DNA of 64,000 nt from Artemia franciscana (taxonomy: Eukaryota; Arthropoda; Branchiopoda; Anostraca; Artemiidae), in assembly GCF_032884065.1 (NCBI RefSeq), contig NC_088867.1, forward strand, positions 28,081,507-28,145,506. Direction: 5' to 3'. Below the pieces are notes generated by a model. It was not told the origin of the DNA and made no database searches. It worked only from the letters and a program-made list of their open reading frames with translations. Of this stretch, positions 1-11,574 are shown in pieces. Within the stretch, counting starts at the first letter, position 1. Each line of letters opens with the position of its first letter. A program made the translations under genes and the position numbers.

Positions 1-416
1 ATTTAACCTAGAAACAGTATGGTTTGACTCTGACTGGTAAACTTATCTTTTATAAAACAAAATATATCCGTTACATCAAGGGTGTAAACAGCTACTTGCG
101 GATCTCCTTTGGAGATTATCATATGTTGTCTCTTGTCCGTGCAATCGCCGTACATACAGTGTACAGCAGCCTTTCTTTAATGTTCTCTTTTTTTCATATA
201 ATCGAAATCACATCAATATGTCTACAAAGGTCATTTAAACCCATAATTACCCGTACAAATTAACCCCTCCCCAAGAAGTAGTTTCCTGAGCTATATTATC
301 ATGCATTAAGCAGTTTTACTACTCCTAGTAGTAAGAAGTAAGTTAGTGTCAAATTTCTACCCAAGGCTGTTTATTGGGGCCGTTTAAAGTGAAAGTACTA
401 GAAAAGAAAAGCTCAT
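1..416. other. no gene recognised
   Basis: On the UTP25 strand this is the start of the intron following the 529-1155 exon. I looked for the C-terminal UTP25 block (R-ARHFF, FHFYKRY, YPHFYSE) and did not see it. A plus-strand frame of 79 codons at 24-263 has no recognisable motif and is probably chance. Confidence 0.4.
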
Positions 417-528
417 ATTAAACTAATAATTTTGAAGAAAAATTAAAGAAGAAAATAGGGTAAGAAAGAGAATGTAAATATCGAAGACAAAAACAATAGA
501 GATCTTTAAAAACACTAAATCGACTTAC

Positions 529-1155
529 TTCAGTATATTCACAAATTTGCGTAAAATTCACCTCCTCCTTCTTGAAGTAATTTCTCAGTTTTACATAATC
601 AAAGTACGACGGCACAAATATCAAAGTATGTTTCATGGAGCTATTTCTGAACTGAGGCACTATTTTTTCAATAAAATATTGGAAGCGTGCCTCTGTGGCA
701 TTCTGCGGAGAAGAAGCTTCAATTCTATGAAATGCTTGGGGTAACTGAACTACTACTTGGCCAACAGTGCCACTGTCAATTTTATTAAACACAAAACCTT
801 TTCCAAAGTAATTGAAACAATGCTTGTTTGTTAATGCATTTATTTCAGGTCGAACCATAGAACTAAATACTAAAGTTTGTCGATAATATTTTGCAAGGCC
901 GTCAAGGACATACATTCTAACACGTGAGAGGTCTGTTCCATGTGTGTCCTGTGGCTGCAAATGAAGATGGGAAAAGAGATGTAGGACATGCTCCCAGTTT
1001 TGCATTAGTAATACATCACACTGGTCAATAATAAGGAGTTCTACAGATGTCAAAAAATCGAAATCTCTATCCTTTTCTCCTTCGGCTCCAATAATCATGC
1101 GTAGACCGAGCGGAGAAGCGATAATTAAGTCAGAGTTGTAAAAATTCGTATAAAG
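529..1155 (-). CDS. UTP25: UTP25 fifth coding exon (helicase-like core)
   Basis: A 627-base exon of 209 codons, from the acceptor TTTGCAG (AG at 1157-1156) to the donor GTAAGT (528). It contains [19 protein letters not shown], then [33 protein letters not shown] (the motif II equivalent, LIIDQ-D instead of DEAD), [29 protein letters not shown], and [15 protein letters not shown]. This is the most conserved UTP25 segment. Family members continue with an S-R-ARHFF type block, not found in bases 1-528, so the next exon is presumably outside the window. The Arg/Thr motifs of true DEAD helicases are absent, as known for this family. Confidence 0.94.
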
Positions 1156-2340
1156 CTGCAAATAAATAAAACAGACTTGAATTTGTAGGATTGATAAAGT
1201 AGCAATCGTGTTTAATGACGATTATTACCCATCTTTTATACATATATGTATATATTACACATCAAAGAAAATTACAATTGGGAGAATACTATAGTTGGAG
1301 CTCTAACTTATCTCTTATGGTAATTAAAACCACCATTTACGCCTACAATTGAATGACACTAAATTAAACTGAATAAAGTCAGAACATGCGTCAATTGAGT
1401 CTACTGCTGTTCGTTTAAAATAACGTTTAAGTTTTCAATACAATTTGCTTACTTTCTAAAAGTAGAATAGTTTCGGAATGAGCAATTCTTGGTGAGTATG
1501 AGTATAAAATATAGCATTCGTGAGTATTGCAATGTATCAATCTGCCTCCCTCTCCCCCTTGGTCTAACTTTTCAAGAACACATTTCATTCCCTTTTCATT
1601 ATTTTAGTTATTGAGATCAATCCATTCAATTTGTTGCATTGTATTTCTTAAACTATGACATTCATTATCACATTCTTACAGCATTACTCAATCAGTCCAA
1701 AAATTGCTTATCTTTAAACATTACTTAAATAACATGGTGGGGGAAAAACGAACTTCCAATCCAAATAGCACTGAAAATACACCATCTTGTTCACTCACCA
1801 TCTTTGTCCAATTCCTGCAAGTCGCTTTAAACTGAAGAAAAAAGGTGAACAATTGGAAATACAAGGAACACCTTTCAATTATAAACTGTCCAGTGCGTTA
1901 TAGCACCAGGGAATTACATAATCTTAGCTAATTAACGACAGAATAGAGAGTGGACAAAGAGCTTTTTTAGACTATTTTCAAAAACTACCATTTTATAGTT
2001 TTATATAAAAATTTATCCTTATTTCAGGAGTAAGTTTAGCCCTTTCGAAATTTTCTAACGTTAGGCTAGGTATATATTATGGAAGTTGTTCCTGCTGGTT
2101 CATAAGGGTGGCGGTCCCTGGCAGCAATCAATACCTCATCTCTTTCCTTATTCATCATTAAGGTACGACTAGACGGCCTCATTGTGGGAGGAATTGAAAC
2201 TACGGGTTTCATATAACCTAGGAAATGTTAAAGTGGATGAAGCTGATAAACTAGGAAAATCAATTAAAGGAGAAATTCGTAAATTGGCACAATCGTACTA
2301 CAAAATAAGGCAAAAAATTGTTCACTAATAAGCCAAAAAA
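1156..2340. other. UTP25 intron 4, left part, nothing recognised
   Basis: AT-rich sequence without a supported gene or a repeat I can name. It precedes the tandem-repeat family that begins near 2.34 kb. Confidence 0.4.
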
Positions 2341-3945
2341 TTGGTTTTCCAAGGTTAATAGGAGCTAAGAGCTCATGTGGCACTTGTGACGAGGCAGGAA
2401 GAGCTAAGAGCCAAGAGCTCATACGGTATGAGCTCTAACAAAATTCTAAGAATCAATAGATTGATTTAAAAGGAAAATCAGACCTTAATGCCGGTCAGGA
2501 TTTAAAATAAGAGCTCTGAGTCATGATGTCCTTCTAAATATCAAAATTCATTAAGATCCGATCACCCACTCGTAAGTTATAAATACCTCATTTTTTCTAA
2601 TTTTTCTTCTCCCTTTAGCCCGCCAAATGGTTGAATCTGGGAAAACGACTTTATCAAGTCAATTTGTGCAGGTCCCTGACACGCCTACCAATTTTCATTG
2701 TCCTAGCACGTCTAGAAGCATCAAACTAGCCAAATCACTGAACGCCTCCCCCAAAGAGAGCGAATCAAGTACGGTTACGTCAATCGCGTATCAAGGACAT
2801 GTGCTTATTCTATCCCCCAAGCTTCATCCCGATTCATCCACTCCAAGTGTTTTCCAAGATTTCCCACTCCAACTCCCCCCAATGTCAAAAGATCTGGTCA
2901 GGATTTGAAATAAGAGCTCTGAGACATGAATTCCTTCTAAATATCAAATTTCATTAAGATCCGATCATCTATTCGTAAGATAAAAATACCCCAATTTTCA
3001 CGATTTCCAAGAATTCCGGTTTCCCTCTCCAACTCCCCCAATGTCACAGGATCTGGTAGAAATTTAAAATTAGAGCTTTAAAGCACAAGATCCTTCTAAA
3101 TATCAAATTTCATTAAGATCTGGACACCCTTTCGTAAGTTACAAATGCCTCATTTTTCCAAATTACCCCCAACTCCACCAAAGAGAGCAGATCCAGTCCG
3201 GTTATGTCAGTCACGTATCGTAGACAGGTTTTTATTCTTCCCATCCAGTTTCATCCTGATCTCTCCGCTTTAAGTATTTTCTAAGATTCCCCCCCTCTAA
3301 CTGCCCCCCCCCCAACGACCCTGGATCCTGTTGAGATTTAAAATAAGAGATCTCAGTTACGAGGTCCTTCTAAATATGAAGTTTCATGAAGATCTGATCA
3401 CTCCTTCGTAAGTTAAAAATACGTAATTTTTTCTAATTTTTCAGAATTAACCCCCCCCCCCTAATAGAGCGGATCCTTTCCAATTATTTAAATCACGTAT
3501 CTAAGACTTCGGTTTATTTTTCCCACTAAGTTTCATCCCGATCCCTCCAATCTAAGTGTTCTCCAAGATTTTAGGTTTCCCCCTTCCAACTCCCCCCCCC
3601 AATGTCACCAGATCCGGTCGAGATTTAAAATAAGAGCTCTGAGACACGATATCCTTCCAAAAATCAAATTTCATTAAGATCTGATCAACCGTTCGTAATT
3701 TAAAAATACTTCATTTTTTCTATTTTTTTCCGAATTAACGGGCCCCCTACTCCCCTCCCCAGATGGTCAAATCGGGAAAAAGACTATTTCTAATTTAATC
3801 TGCTCCGATCCCTGATACGCCTGCCAAATTTCATCGTCCTAGCTTACCTGGAAGTGGCTAAAGTAGCAAAACCGGGACCGACCGACAGACAGACCGACAG
3901 AATTTGCGATTGCTATATGTCACTTGGTTAATACCAAGTGCCATT
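2340..3945 (+). repeat. degenerate tandem-repeat element, family A copy 1
   Basis: A block built of diverged units of about 160-400 bases. The line GATTTAAAATAAGAGCTCTG with CCTTCTAAATATCAA and TTTCATTAAGATC(C/T)GATCA after it recurs near 2500, 2898, 3055, 3330 and 3615. Between these lie C-rich lines ending in AACTCCCCC. A short palindrome, AGAGCTCATAC/GTATGAGCTCT, sits at about 2423-2445. The right end carries GACCGACAGACAGACCGACAG and a hairpin CACTTGGT-TAAT-ACCAAGTG near 3920-3939. The same family recurs at 59.05-60.35 kb in the same orientation. It is a non-coding mobile repeat of unknown class; small frames inside it are not genes. Confidence 0.75.
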
Positions 3946-5055
3946 GTGGCAGGACGCCTGAGCGGCTTAACTTCAATTTACCCGAGTCCCCTGATGTAAC
4001 TGAAGACAGTTTAAATAAACTCCTCGCTTCCATGGTCCAGAGCATTCCATCATTGTCCGATCAATTAACAACAGGAGCCCTATCCCCTTCTTTTCCTACT
4101 GCTTCCTCGTCCGAGATAGAAAGAAGAACTGAAAAACTAAGAAATACAAGTTTCTGTCCTTTGAACATCCAACTTTCTCTTATTATTGCCATTGCTGAAT
4201 TCCTTTCTAAGCCCTTGTCTTTCCTGTTTAACAAGATTACTGAGTCTGGGTGAATTCTAAAAATTTGGAAACAGGGTTTCATAATCTCTTTGAAAAAGAA
4301 AAATGGAAAGCCAGGTTTTGAAGGTGTTCATCCTATTACTCTTACTCCTATAATCTCGAAACTTTATGAAGAATTCCTCGCAGATTCGCTAAAAAAAAAA
4401 TCATACCTCCTACTGATCTGAGAAAATTCGGGAGCCTGAAATCCACTTCTATTTCCAACTACCTCGTTTCTCTTATTGACCACATCGAAAAAGTTCTTGA
4501 AAAGCCTGATTCCTGGCTAAATTTAATTTCCATTGACTTTCAAAAAGCATTTGACCTTGTTATCCACAATATTTTTATTGAAAAACTTGTCAGTGAGTTC
4601 AATATTGATCCCTTACTGGTGAAATTGGTTACCTCCTTCTTAACAAATAGATCGCACGTTGTCAAATACCAGAATCATTATTCAAATCATCTCCCTGTCT
4701 ACAATACCATACCCCGAGGTACTCTCCTAGATCCCCTCCTTTTTTTAATCATGATTAACAGCCTCGTGAAGGAATTTTCTGACCAATGGAATTTGTTGAT
4801 GATCTAATGGTTGCTAAAACTTGCTTCAGAAATTTAATAAGCGACCAAATGAGTATCCTCAATGAAATTAGAGACGAGGCCATGGACGTAGACATGACAA
4901 TAAGCCCCTCTCCATGACCATGACAAGTCCATGACAACGACGATTTGTTCCCTCAAATCCTAACCCATTCTATTAATCCTATCCCTCCTGAAATTTCTGT
5001 GTCCTCATTTAAAATACTTGGTGTCACAATTTCTTCAAACTTAAAGTGGGATATC
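3945..5055 (+). pseudogene. CR1-like LINE reverse transcriptase fragment, 5' part
   Basis: Broken reverse-transcriptase reading in several frames. Recognisable pieces are LSFLFNKITESG, a diverged PITLTP-ISKLYEEFL, an FQKAF-L motif near 4540, the TF(L)TNRSHVVKYQ segment, and GTLLDPLLFLIMIN (equivalent of PQG-LLGPLLFL). The tail reads SSFKILGVTISSNLKWDI. The same order is present in the LINE at 16.5-21.5 kb (ITLTPVFSKLY, GTLLGPLLFLVMIN, KLLGVTISKDLKWD), so this is an older relative. It stops at about 5055, where a fold-back cluster is inserted; the C-terminal part resumes at 6790. Confidence 0.8.
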
Positions 5056-5480
5056 AAACAGTTCGTGGTAACGAACTGTAGTAAGGAGCGACCCGGCTCA
5101 ATAGTAACCAGAACTCTAAAAAATGGAATTTTGATACCAATAGCTACATAATAAAAATTTAATAAGCGACCAAATGAGTATCCTCAATGAAATTAGAGAC
5201 GAGGCCATGGACGTAGACATGACAATAAGCCCCTCTCCATGACCATGACAAGCCCATGACAATGACGATTTGTTCCCTCAAATACTAACCCATTCTTTTA
5301 ATCCTATCCCTCCTGAAATTTCTGTGTCCTCATTTAAAATACTTGGTGTCACAATTTCTTCAAACTTAAAGTAGGATATCAAACAGTTCGTGGTAACGAA
5401 CTGTAGTAAGGAGCGACCCGGCTCAATAGTAACCAAAACTCTAAAAACTGGAATTTTTATACCAATAGCTACATAAAAAA
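4831..5480 (+). repeat. 325-bp direct tandem duplication
   Basis: Bases 4831-5155 and 5156-5480 are near-identical direct copies, differing at scattered single bases (for example AAGTGGGAT against AAGTAGGAT). Each contains about 225 bases of LINE tail followed by about 100 bases of the fold-back element's left end (CAGTTCGTGGTAACGAACTG then AGGAGCGACCCGGCTC). The duplication therefore happened after the fold-back element had entered the LINE. Confidence 0.9.
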
Positions 5481-6790
5481 AATCGCATTTTAATGCTGAT
5501 TTCAAATATATAACTTTCATCAAGATTAGTCTGGCCTATCAAAAGTTACGAGCCTGAGAAAATTTGCCTCATTTTAGAAAATAGGGGAAAACACCCCCTA
5601 AAAGTCATACAATCTTAACGAAAATCACACCATCAGATTCAGCGTATCAGAGAACCTTATTATAGAAGTTTCAAGCTCCTATCTACAAAAATGTGGAATT
5701 TCGCATTTTTTGCCAGAAGACAAGTCACGGATGCGTGTTTATTTGTTTTTTTGTTTGTTTTTTTTCCCAGGGCTGATAGTATCGACCCAGTCGTCCTAGA
5801 ATGTCGCGGGAGGGCTCATTCTAACGGAAATTAAAAGTTCTAGTGCCCTTTTTAAGTGACCAAAAAAATTGGAGGGCACCTAGGCCCCCTCCCACACTCA
5901 CTTTTTCCAAAATGTCACCGGATTTGTTTTTGCATTATTTAAAAAAACAAGGAAAAAATAAATATGAGAAGTTTTTTCTACTGAAAGTGAGGAGCAGCAC
6001 TAAAACTTAAAACGAGGAGAAATTATTGCGCATATGAGGGGTTTACCTCCTCGTAATACCTCGCTTTTATTTAGTAATTTCAACTATTTTTTCAATGGCC
6101 TTTGTGATTCAAGGGTCATTCTTAAGAAATTGGGACAGAATTTAAGCTTTAGTGTAAAGAGCGAGGTATCGACGAGGGGTGAACTCCCTCATATACGCAA
6201 TAAAAATATACGAACATAGAAGTTCGTTACGTAAATAAATTCGTAAATTACATATATTTTTTACTAATGAAAATGTTCGTAAAACAATTAAAAGTTCTAG
6301 TTACCTTTTTAAGTAATCAAAAAATTAGAGGGCAGCTAGGCTTCCTCCCTCTCTCCTTTTTTCTCAAAATATTCCGATTAAAACTATGAGAAAGCCATTT
6401 AGACAAAAAGAAAATTAATATGCAAATTTCGTTTTAATTATTTATGTGCGGAGAGCCAAGATCAAAACATCCATGAATTAAAAAACGTCCAGAAATTGAA
6501 TAAAAAAACAAGTTTTTTTTAAATGAAAGTAAGGAGCGACATTAAAACTTAAAACGAACAGAAATTACTCCATATATTAAACGGGCTTTTCTTCCTCAAC
6601 GCCCCGCTCTTTACGCTAAAGTTTTTTCCTTTTAAAAAAAGTAGAGCTAAGAGAAAGAGTCAAACTTTAGCGTACAGAGGGAGGCGTTGAGGAAGAAAAG
6701 CCCCTTTCATATACGGAGTAATTTCTGTTCGTTTAAATTTTTAATGTCGCTCCTTACTTTCATTTAAAAAAAACTTGTTTTTTTTATTTA
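5055..6790. mobile_element. fold-back repeat cluster copy 1, inserted in the LINE
   Basis: Non-coding mobile sequence made of reiterated modules: a unit with AGTGCCCTTTTTAAGTGACC then AATTGGAGGGCACCTAGGCC (about 5850 and 6300), and hairpin arms starting AGGAGCGAC-TTAAAACTTAAAACGA. It enters the LINE after WDI at 5055, and the LINE resumes with HIKDII at about 6790, so the LINE frame is restored by removing this block. A second, similarly organised cluster lies at 10.39-11.57 kb. Pieces also occur at 32.86, 53.4 and 62.53 kb. Confidence 0.75.
6525..6772. repeat. long inverted repeat (hairpin) within the fold-back cluster
   Basis: The left arm is about 6525-6622 and the right arm about 6660-6772. 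The left reads AGTAAGGAGCGACATTAAAA then GAACAGAAATTACTCCATAT and CCTCAACGCCCCGCTCTTTA; the right carries the reverse complement, ending TTAATGTCGCTCCTTACTTT. The arms are about 100 bases each with a loop of about 40. This is the basic fold-back unit of the family. Confidence 0.85.
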
Positions 6791-7560
6791 ATCCACATTA
6801 AAGACATCATCCATAGAGCTAATGTGTCTATCGCCCTCCTTAAGCTCCTAAAAAGATTTAGCACCCTCCTTCCCACTCCTTAAGGATTTACACGTCTTTT
6901 GTCCGCCCGCATCTCATATATACTTTTCCTGTTTGGCATCCTGGTATCTTTTGCGAAGAATTAGAAGAAAATTGAATCAGTGCAAAAAAGAGCCTTGCGA
7001 AGAATTTTCAAAGAAGGCAAGGTGCCATACTCTCTTCTCCTAAAAAAGTGAGTTCTGAAACCCTAGAGCGAAGGAGCGTTTTGATGTGTCTTCGCTTTGA
7101 GATAAATGCAATGACAAACGCTCGGACGACGAGTATTTTCCCAAAACGTCACTCCTCATTCAAATTACGGCCGCCTTAAGCTGTTTCTGAGCTCATTACT
7201 AATTTGTCACCCATTCGCTCCGTTACTTCAAGATATGAAAAAAATTTTGTCATTCATCACAGAAAAAATGAATAAAATATCCCACCGGTTTTTCTCTTTT
7301 TTCTCTTTTTGTATAGGATGATGTTGCTGCCCAGGTTGTTGCTCTTATTTGCTTGTCTCCCCCCCTCGGTTTTTTAGTTTCTCTTTTAATTTTTATATAT
7401 TTTATATTTCATTCTCTTTTTTGTGTTTATTCACTTATTTTTGTCCCCCTTCTTTTGACCAGTTTTTATCTCTTTAACTTTTTTATTAACTTTATGCATT
7501 TATTATAGCATATAAAATTTTACATAATTTTGGAAATAAAATTGAACTTCGCCAAAAAGA
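6790..7560 (+). pseudogene. CR1-like LINE fragment, 3' part
   Basis: Resumes the LINE interrupted at 5055. Readings include RANVSIALLKLLKRF, then broken YIYFSCLASWY and a CKKEPCEEFSKKARCHTLFS-like segment, parallel to RANVSLSIFKLLNKF and QKRSLRIIYKEGKIPYSFLL in the 16.5-21.5 kb LINE (which reads QANVSLSIFKLLNKF). Many stops and frameshifts are present. The T-rich stretch and AATAAAA near 7543 may mark its 3' end. Confidence 0.7.
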
Positions 7561-7892
7561 GGTGCCGTCTTAATGGAATTTCAAGAAACAAATTCAATAT
7601 GTGTAAGAACCCTAAAACTTTTATCGACAAAATATGAGCGTATCCCGTATAATATATCCCGTAGCGCAATTTCTAGCTTTAAAATTCTTAGAGCCCTTTT
7701 GAATCAACAAAACAGATCACGCCACAGACAACTGCCAGATTCTATAATTTCGGCCCCAAACAGAGCCAGAATGTTATTGAGCAAAAATTTTAACTTGAAA
7801 AAATGATAGAATCTAATTAAAAAAAAAACACTATTGATGAATGTCAATTTTTCCGGCATTTAAGTCCTGTTTTGATAAGCAAGAGATATTTT

Positions 7893-7895
<3 letters not shown>

Positions 7896-7952
<57 letters not shown>
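7896..7952 (+). repeat. poly-A tract, 57 bases
   Basis: Uninterrupted A run next to the UTP25 exon at 8008. It may be the tail of an inserted retroelement, but no body is recognised upstream. Confidence 0.95.
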
Positions 7953-7954
<2 letters not shown>

Positions 7955-8007
7955 GATTTACCACCCATGGACTATGGAGAAGCACTGAGATTAAAGCTGA
8001 GTCTCAC

Positions 8008-8221
8008 CTTTAAAGATTTTTTTGTAATTGCCATCCCTATTCTAAAAGAATCGTCAGTATTCCCTTTAAAAGTTTCCTGATAATCCTCTGGCTTGTGGAT
8101 GTTTTTCTTTAGATTTTTGCCTTCTCCATCTTCACCAAATTCATCAAGAAACCGCTTTTTGTTAATAACACTTCCTCCAGTATCACCACCGAGTAAAATA
8201 TCAGATACAATTTTTACAGTC
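8008..8221 (-). CDS. UTP25: UTP25 fourth coding exon
   Basis: A 214-base exon; with the two bases carried over it makes 72 codons. The acceptor is CCCTAG at 8227-8222 and the donor GTGAGA starts at 8007. It reads [18 protein letters not shown], then [14 protein letters not shown], then [20 protein letters not shown] and [10 protein letters not shown]. This follows the known UTP25 order (NKKRF, RPEDY, GN-DDHFRIG). It leaves phase 0. A 57-base poly-A (poly-T on the gene strand) lies 55 bases beyond the donor inside the following intron. Confidence 0.93.
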
Positions 8222-8565
8222 CTAGGGAAAAAATAAAGAATATTATCTAATTTACAGCTAAAAATCCGCTGACCTTATGGATACAACTATTCTGATATTT
8301 TTGACCAAATCGGTTAAGGGTTCTATGTATCACTCAATAATTACTTGAATGCTACATAACTAGAAAAGTCTTGGATATAGACAAAGAGGAAGAAGAAGAA
8401 ACTGACAAAAATCGAAAGAGCTTAATCGCTGGTTAGCAGGGATTGGGAAATAGCCAACTGGAAGAAGAAGTATAGAAAGAATAGAATTAAGGAGGAGTAC
8501 ATAAAATCATTCAAAAATGAATGTAAAATGTAAATCTTAAGGATATTGCGGAAATAAGATCAAAA

Positions 8566-8737
<172 letters not shown>

Positions 8738-9204
8738 ATGAATTAAGTTTTATATCTCTCTTTTATTTTGTAATTAATTCTAAGACTGCACTGAAAATTC
8801 AAAGACTGCACTGAAACTGATGAACTTTCATGATTTTGAATAAATAAAACAAAGATATTTCTAAATATATTCATAATTAGTACGTAATCGTATAATACTT
8901 CCACTAAATTTATTTTTTGTTAAGCTGATGAGTTTGCTTGCTACTTTTATTTGTAGCTTAAATATCAAGACCTCAAAATTTTTACCGCTGGACGCATTCA
9001 CTAGCTGATACAACCCCCTGCCCGCTCCCTCCCCACATGTAACCAGTTAATGTGAGCGCGCTGCGAACAGACTAAACTACTGAGAGAGCGATATGACAAT
9101 ATTTACAGACAGGCGATATGAAACTTCAAAAGTTCGTTTTTAGGCCGAACTTCGCAATTTGACTTTATGACACAAACAATAGCTAATTTGCTGTATTGTA
9201 CTAC

Positions 9205-9767
9205 CTTAAAGCAGACTCCTTGAAAGGCAAAACAATCAGAACCTTAGGTCTAACCAGACCTTGATCTCTAAAAGAATCTGGAACATCCAAGTAATTCCCT
9301 TTCTTCAATTTTTCATTATGGTGCAAAACCGTGCTTCGAGATTTGAGAAGATGATTCAGGGCATGAAAACAATACGTAAAACGTATATCTTCACCATTTT
9401 CATTACTTCTTTCTGGATAATGCAGATCTAAATACTGGTTAAATAACGTGAACAATTCTAGCTGTAGTTTATTTAAATTCCCACAGTGTTTTAAGATCTG
9501 AGGTTTCACGTTCAATTCGGACACGTTTTTTACTGGTTTTTGAGGTAAAACTCGTAAGGGATGCTTTCTAGTTGATTTTATGTCCAGATCAAATGCATAA
9601 TTTGGATTAGCTTCGGCTAAGAAGGATTCTTTAGCTATGGTTATATTGATCTGACCAAGCTGTGGCCATTTCCTCTGCTCGTTCTCGTAATTTTCACGCA
9701 GGACTCCAACTGTTGCCAAATTTTCGGGTAAATTATGCTCCAAGTGACTTCTAAACAGACACTGAAT
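9205..9767 (-). CDS. UTP25: UTP25 third coding exon (start of conserved core)
   Basis: A 563-base exon with acceptor AG at 9769-9768 after a long pyrimidine tract and donor GTAGTA at 9204. It opens IQCLFRSHLEHNLPE, matching the family's FxxH-E-L segment, and contains KWPQLGQI, an RDQG-L-RPKVLIVLP block and FKESALR at the end. These correspond to the W-P-LGQ, [24 protein letters not shown] region known from vertebrate UTP25. It leaves phase 2, completed by the first base of the next exon to give Arg. A truncated Helitron begins about 65 bases upstream of the acceptor on the genomic strand, so the pyrimidine tract escaped by a small margin. Confidence 0.93.
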
Positions 9768-9833
9768 CTGTAAAAAAAGAAAAAGAATAAAAATTCTGGA
9801 GTTCTAAAAACAGTACTCTTTTCCCAAGGGAAC

Positions 9834-10190
9834 ACAGGGACACAACTACAACGGGGACGCCGGGGGCACAGGCGGGATATATAAATGACGACCGGGACAC
9901 AGGGATTGTTCGAATAGAAATTACAGACCGAGACACCGGGACACAAATGACGACCAGGACACCGGGACACAGGGAATATAAATGACGACCGGGACACTCA
10001 AAGAGAAATTACAAACTGGGACACCAGGACACAAATGACGACCGGGACACAGGGAATATAAATGACGACCGGGACATAGGGACACATCATTAGAATAATG
10101 AGGTATAGATCTGAATACGGATTGTTTTTCCCATGGACAATTATATGTTGCATGTTCAAGAGTCAGTAAACCTGACAATCTATTTATATG

Positions 10191-10268
<78 letters not shown>

Positions 10269-10397
10269 ATTCACAGGTGGGACACAGGGACACAACTACA
10301 ATGGCGCGTAAATAATATGGCGCGTAACGATTTACGCGCGCGGGGGGGGGGGGGCTTGGGGGAGCGCGAAGCGCCCCACCAACTAGGTGTTGGGGTG
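9834..10397 (+). mobile_element. truncated non-autonomous Helitron
   Basis: Same family as the Helitron at 61404-62338, in the opposite orientation. It shares a 25-35 base minisatellite (GACACAGGGA...AAATGACGACCGGGACAC), the segment GGACAATTATATGTTGCATG, an AT microsatellite (10193-10266) and the 3' motif GCGCGAAGCGCCCCACCAACTAG (CTAG at 10383-10386). The 5' terminal part found in the other copy is missing. The 3' end stops after GTGTTGGGGTG at 10397, inside what is the last hairpin in the intact copy, and fold-back sequence follows directly. The left edge lies close to the acceptor of the UTP25 exon at 9767. Confidence 0.85.
10193..10266. repeat. (AT)n microsatellite inside the Helitron
   Basis: Roughly 74 bases of AT dinucleotides. 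The Helitron copy at 61.4 kb carries a longer run at the same internal position. Confidence 0.95.
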
Positions 10398-11570
10398 TAC
10401 GTAATAAAAATATACGAATATAGAGGTTCGTTATATAAGTTAATTATAAGTTACATATATTTATTACTAAAAAAAACACTCGTGAATAAAATTGAAAGTT
10501 AGTGGCCTTTTTAAGTAAACAGAAAATTGGAGGGCAACTAGGCCCCCTCCCCCGAGCCTTTTTTCTAAAAATCGTCCGATCAAAACTTTGAGAAAGCCGT
10601 TTAGCCAATAAAGTAAAATTAATATGTAAAATTCGTTTTAATTATTCATGTACGGTTAGCCAGAATCAAATCTTCATTAATTATAAAACATTTAGAAATT
10701 AAATTAAAAAAACAAGTTTTTCAACTGAAAATAAGGAGCAACATTAGAACTTAAAAAAACAGAAATAATTACGTATATGAGGAGGTTCGTCCCCTTCTCA
10801 ATACCTCGCTCTTTACGCTAAAGTATTTTTAGTAATTTCACAAGAGCTATCTATTCTAATTAAACGGCCTTTGTGGTTCAGGGGTCATTCTTCAAGAATT
10901 GGAACAAAATTCGAACTTTACTGTAAAGAGCGAGGTATTGATGAGGGGACAAGCCCCCTCCCATATACGGAATAAAAATATACGAATATAGAAGTTTGTT
11001 ACGAAAGTCAATTTGTAAGTTACGTATATTTATTACTAATAAAAATGTTCGTAAATAAAGTTAAAAGTTCTAGAGGTTTTGAAGTAACCAAAAAATAGAG
11101 GGCAACTACACCCCCTCCCCGCCCCTTTTTCCTTAAAATCGTTCGATTTAAACTTTGAGAAAACCATTTAGCCAAAAAAAGTAAAGTTAATATGCAATTT
11201 TCGTTTTAATTATTCATCTACGGTGATCTAAAATCAACAACTGCATTAGTTCAAAAACGTTCAGAAATTAAATAAAAAAACAGGTTTTTTTAACTGAAAG
11301 TAAGTTTTAAGGCATTAAAACTTAAAATGAACAGAAATTATTCCGTATATGACAGGGACTCTACCCTCCTCAATGCCCCGCTCTTTACGCTATAATCTGA
11401 CTCTTTCTCATAACTGTACATTTTAAAACAATAAAAAACTTTAATGTTAAGAGCGGGGCGTTGAGGAGGGGACAGTCCCTTTCAAATACGGAATAATTTC
11501 TGTTCGTTTTAAGGTTTAATGTCGCTCCTTACTTTCAGTTTAAAAAAAAGATTTTTTTATTTAATTTTAA
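10398..11570. mobile_element. fold-back repeat cluster copy 2
   Basis: Repeats the organisation seen at 5.06-6.79 kb. Hairpin arms occur at about 10730-10830 with 10915-10985 (CCTCGCTCTTTACGCTAAAG against TTTACTGTAAAGAGCGAGGT), and at 11290-11395 with 11440-11560 (GAACAGAAATTATTCCGTAT against its complement, ending TGTCGCTCCTTACTTTCAGT). Between them are two spacers with GGAGGGCAACTA and CCCCTCCCC. No coding sequence. Confidence 0.8.
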
Positions 11571-11574
11571 ACAA

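Noticed and set aside
2627-2908. 93-codon plus-strand frame starting MVESGKTTLSS
   Set aside because: Lies in the degenerate tandem family A and recurs broken at 59.7 kb; no protein motif, reading is chance.
9641-10295. Cys/Pro-rich frames with CPGRHLCPG repeats
   Set aside because: Readings of the Helitron minisatellite; the same wording appears at 61.8-62.1 kb and shifts between frames, so it is not a protein.
10133-10502. Open frames of repeated Tyr-Ile on both strands
   Set aside because: They are translations of the AT microsatellite within the Helitron (likewise 61441-61767 and 63748-63933).
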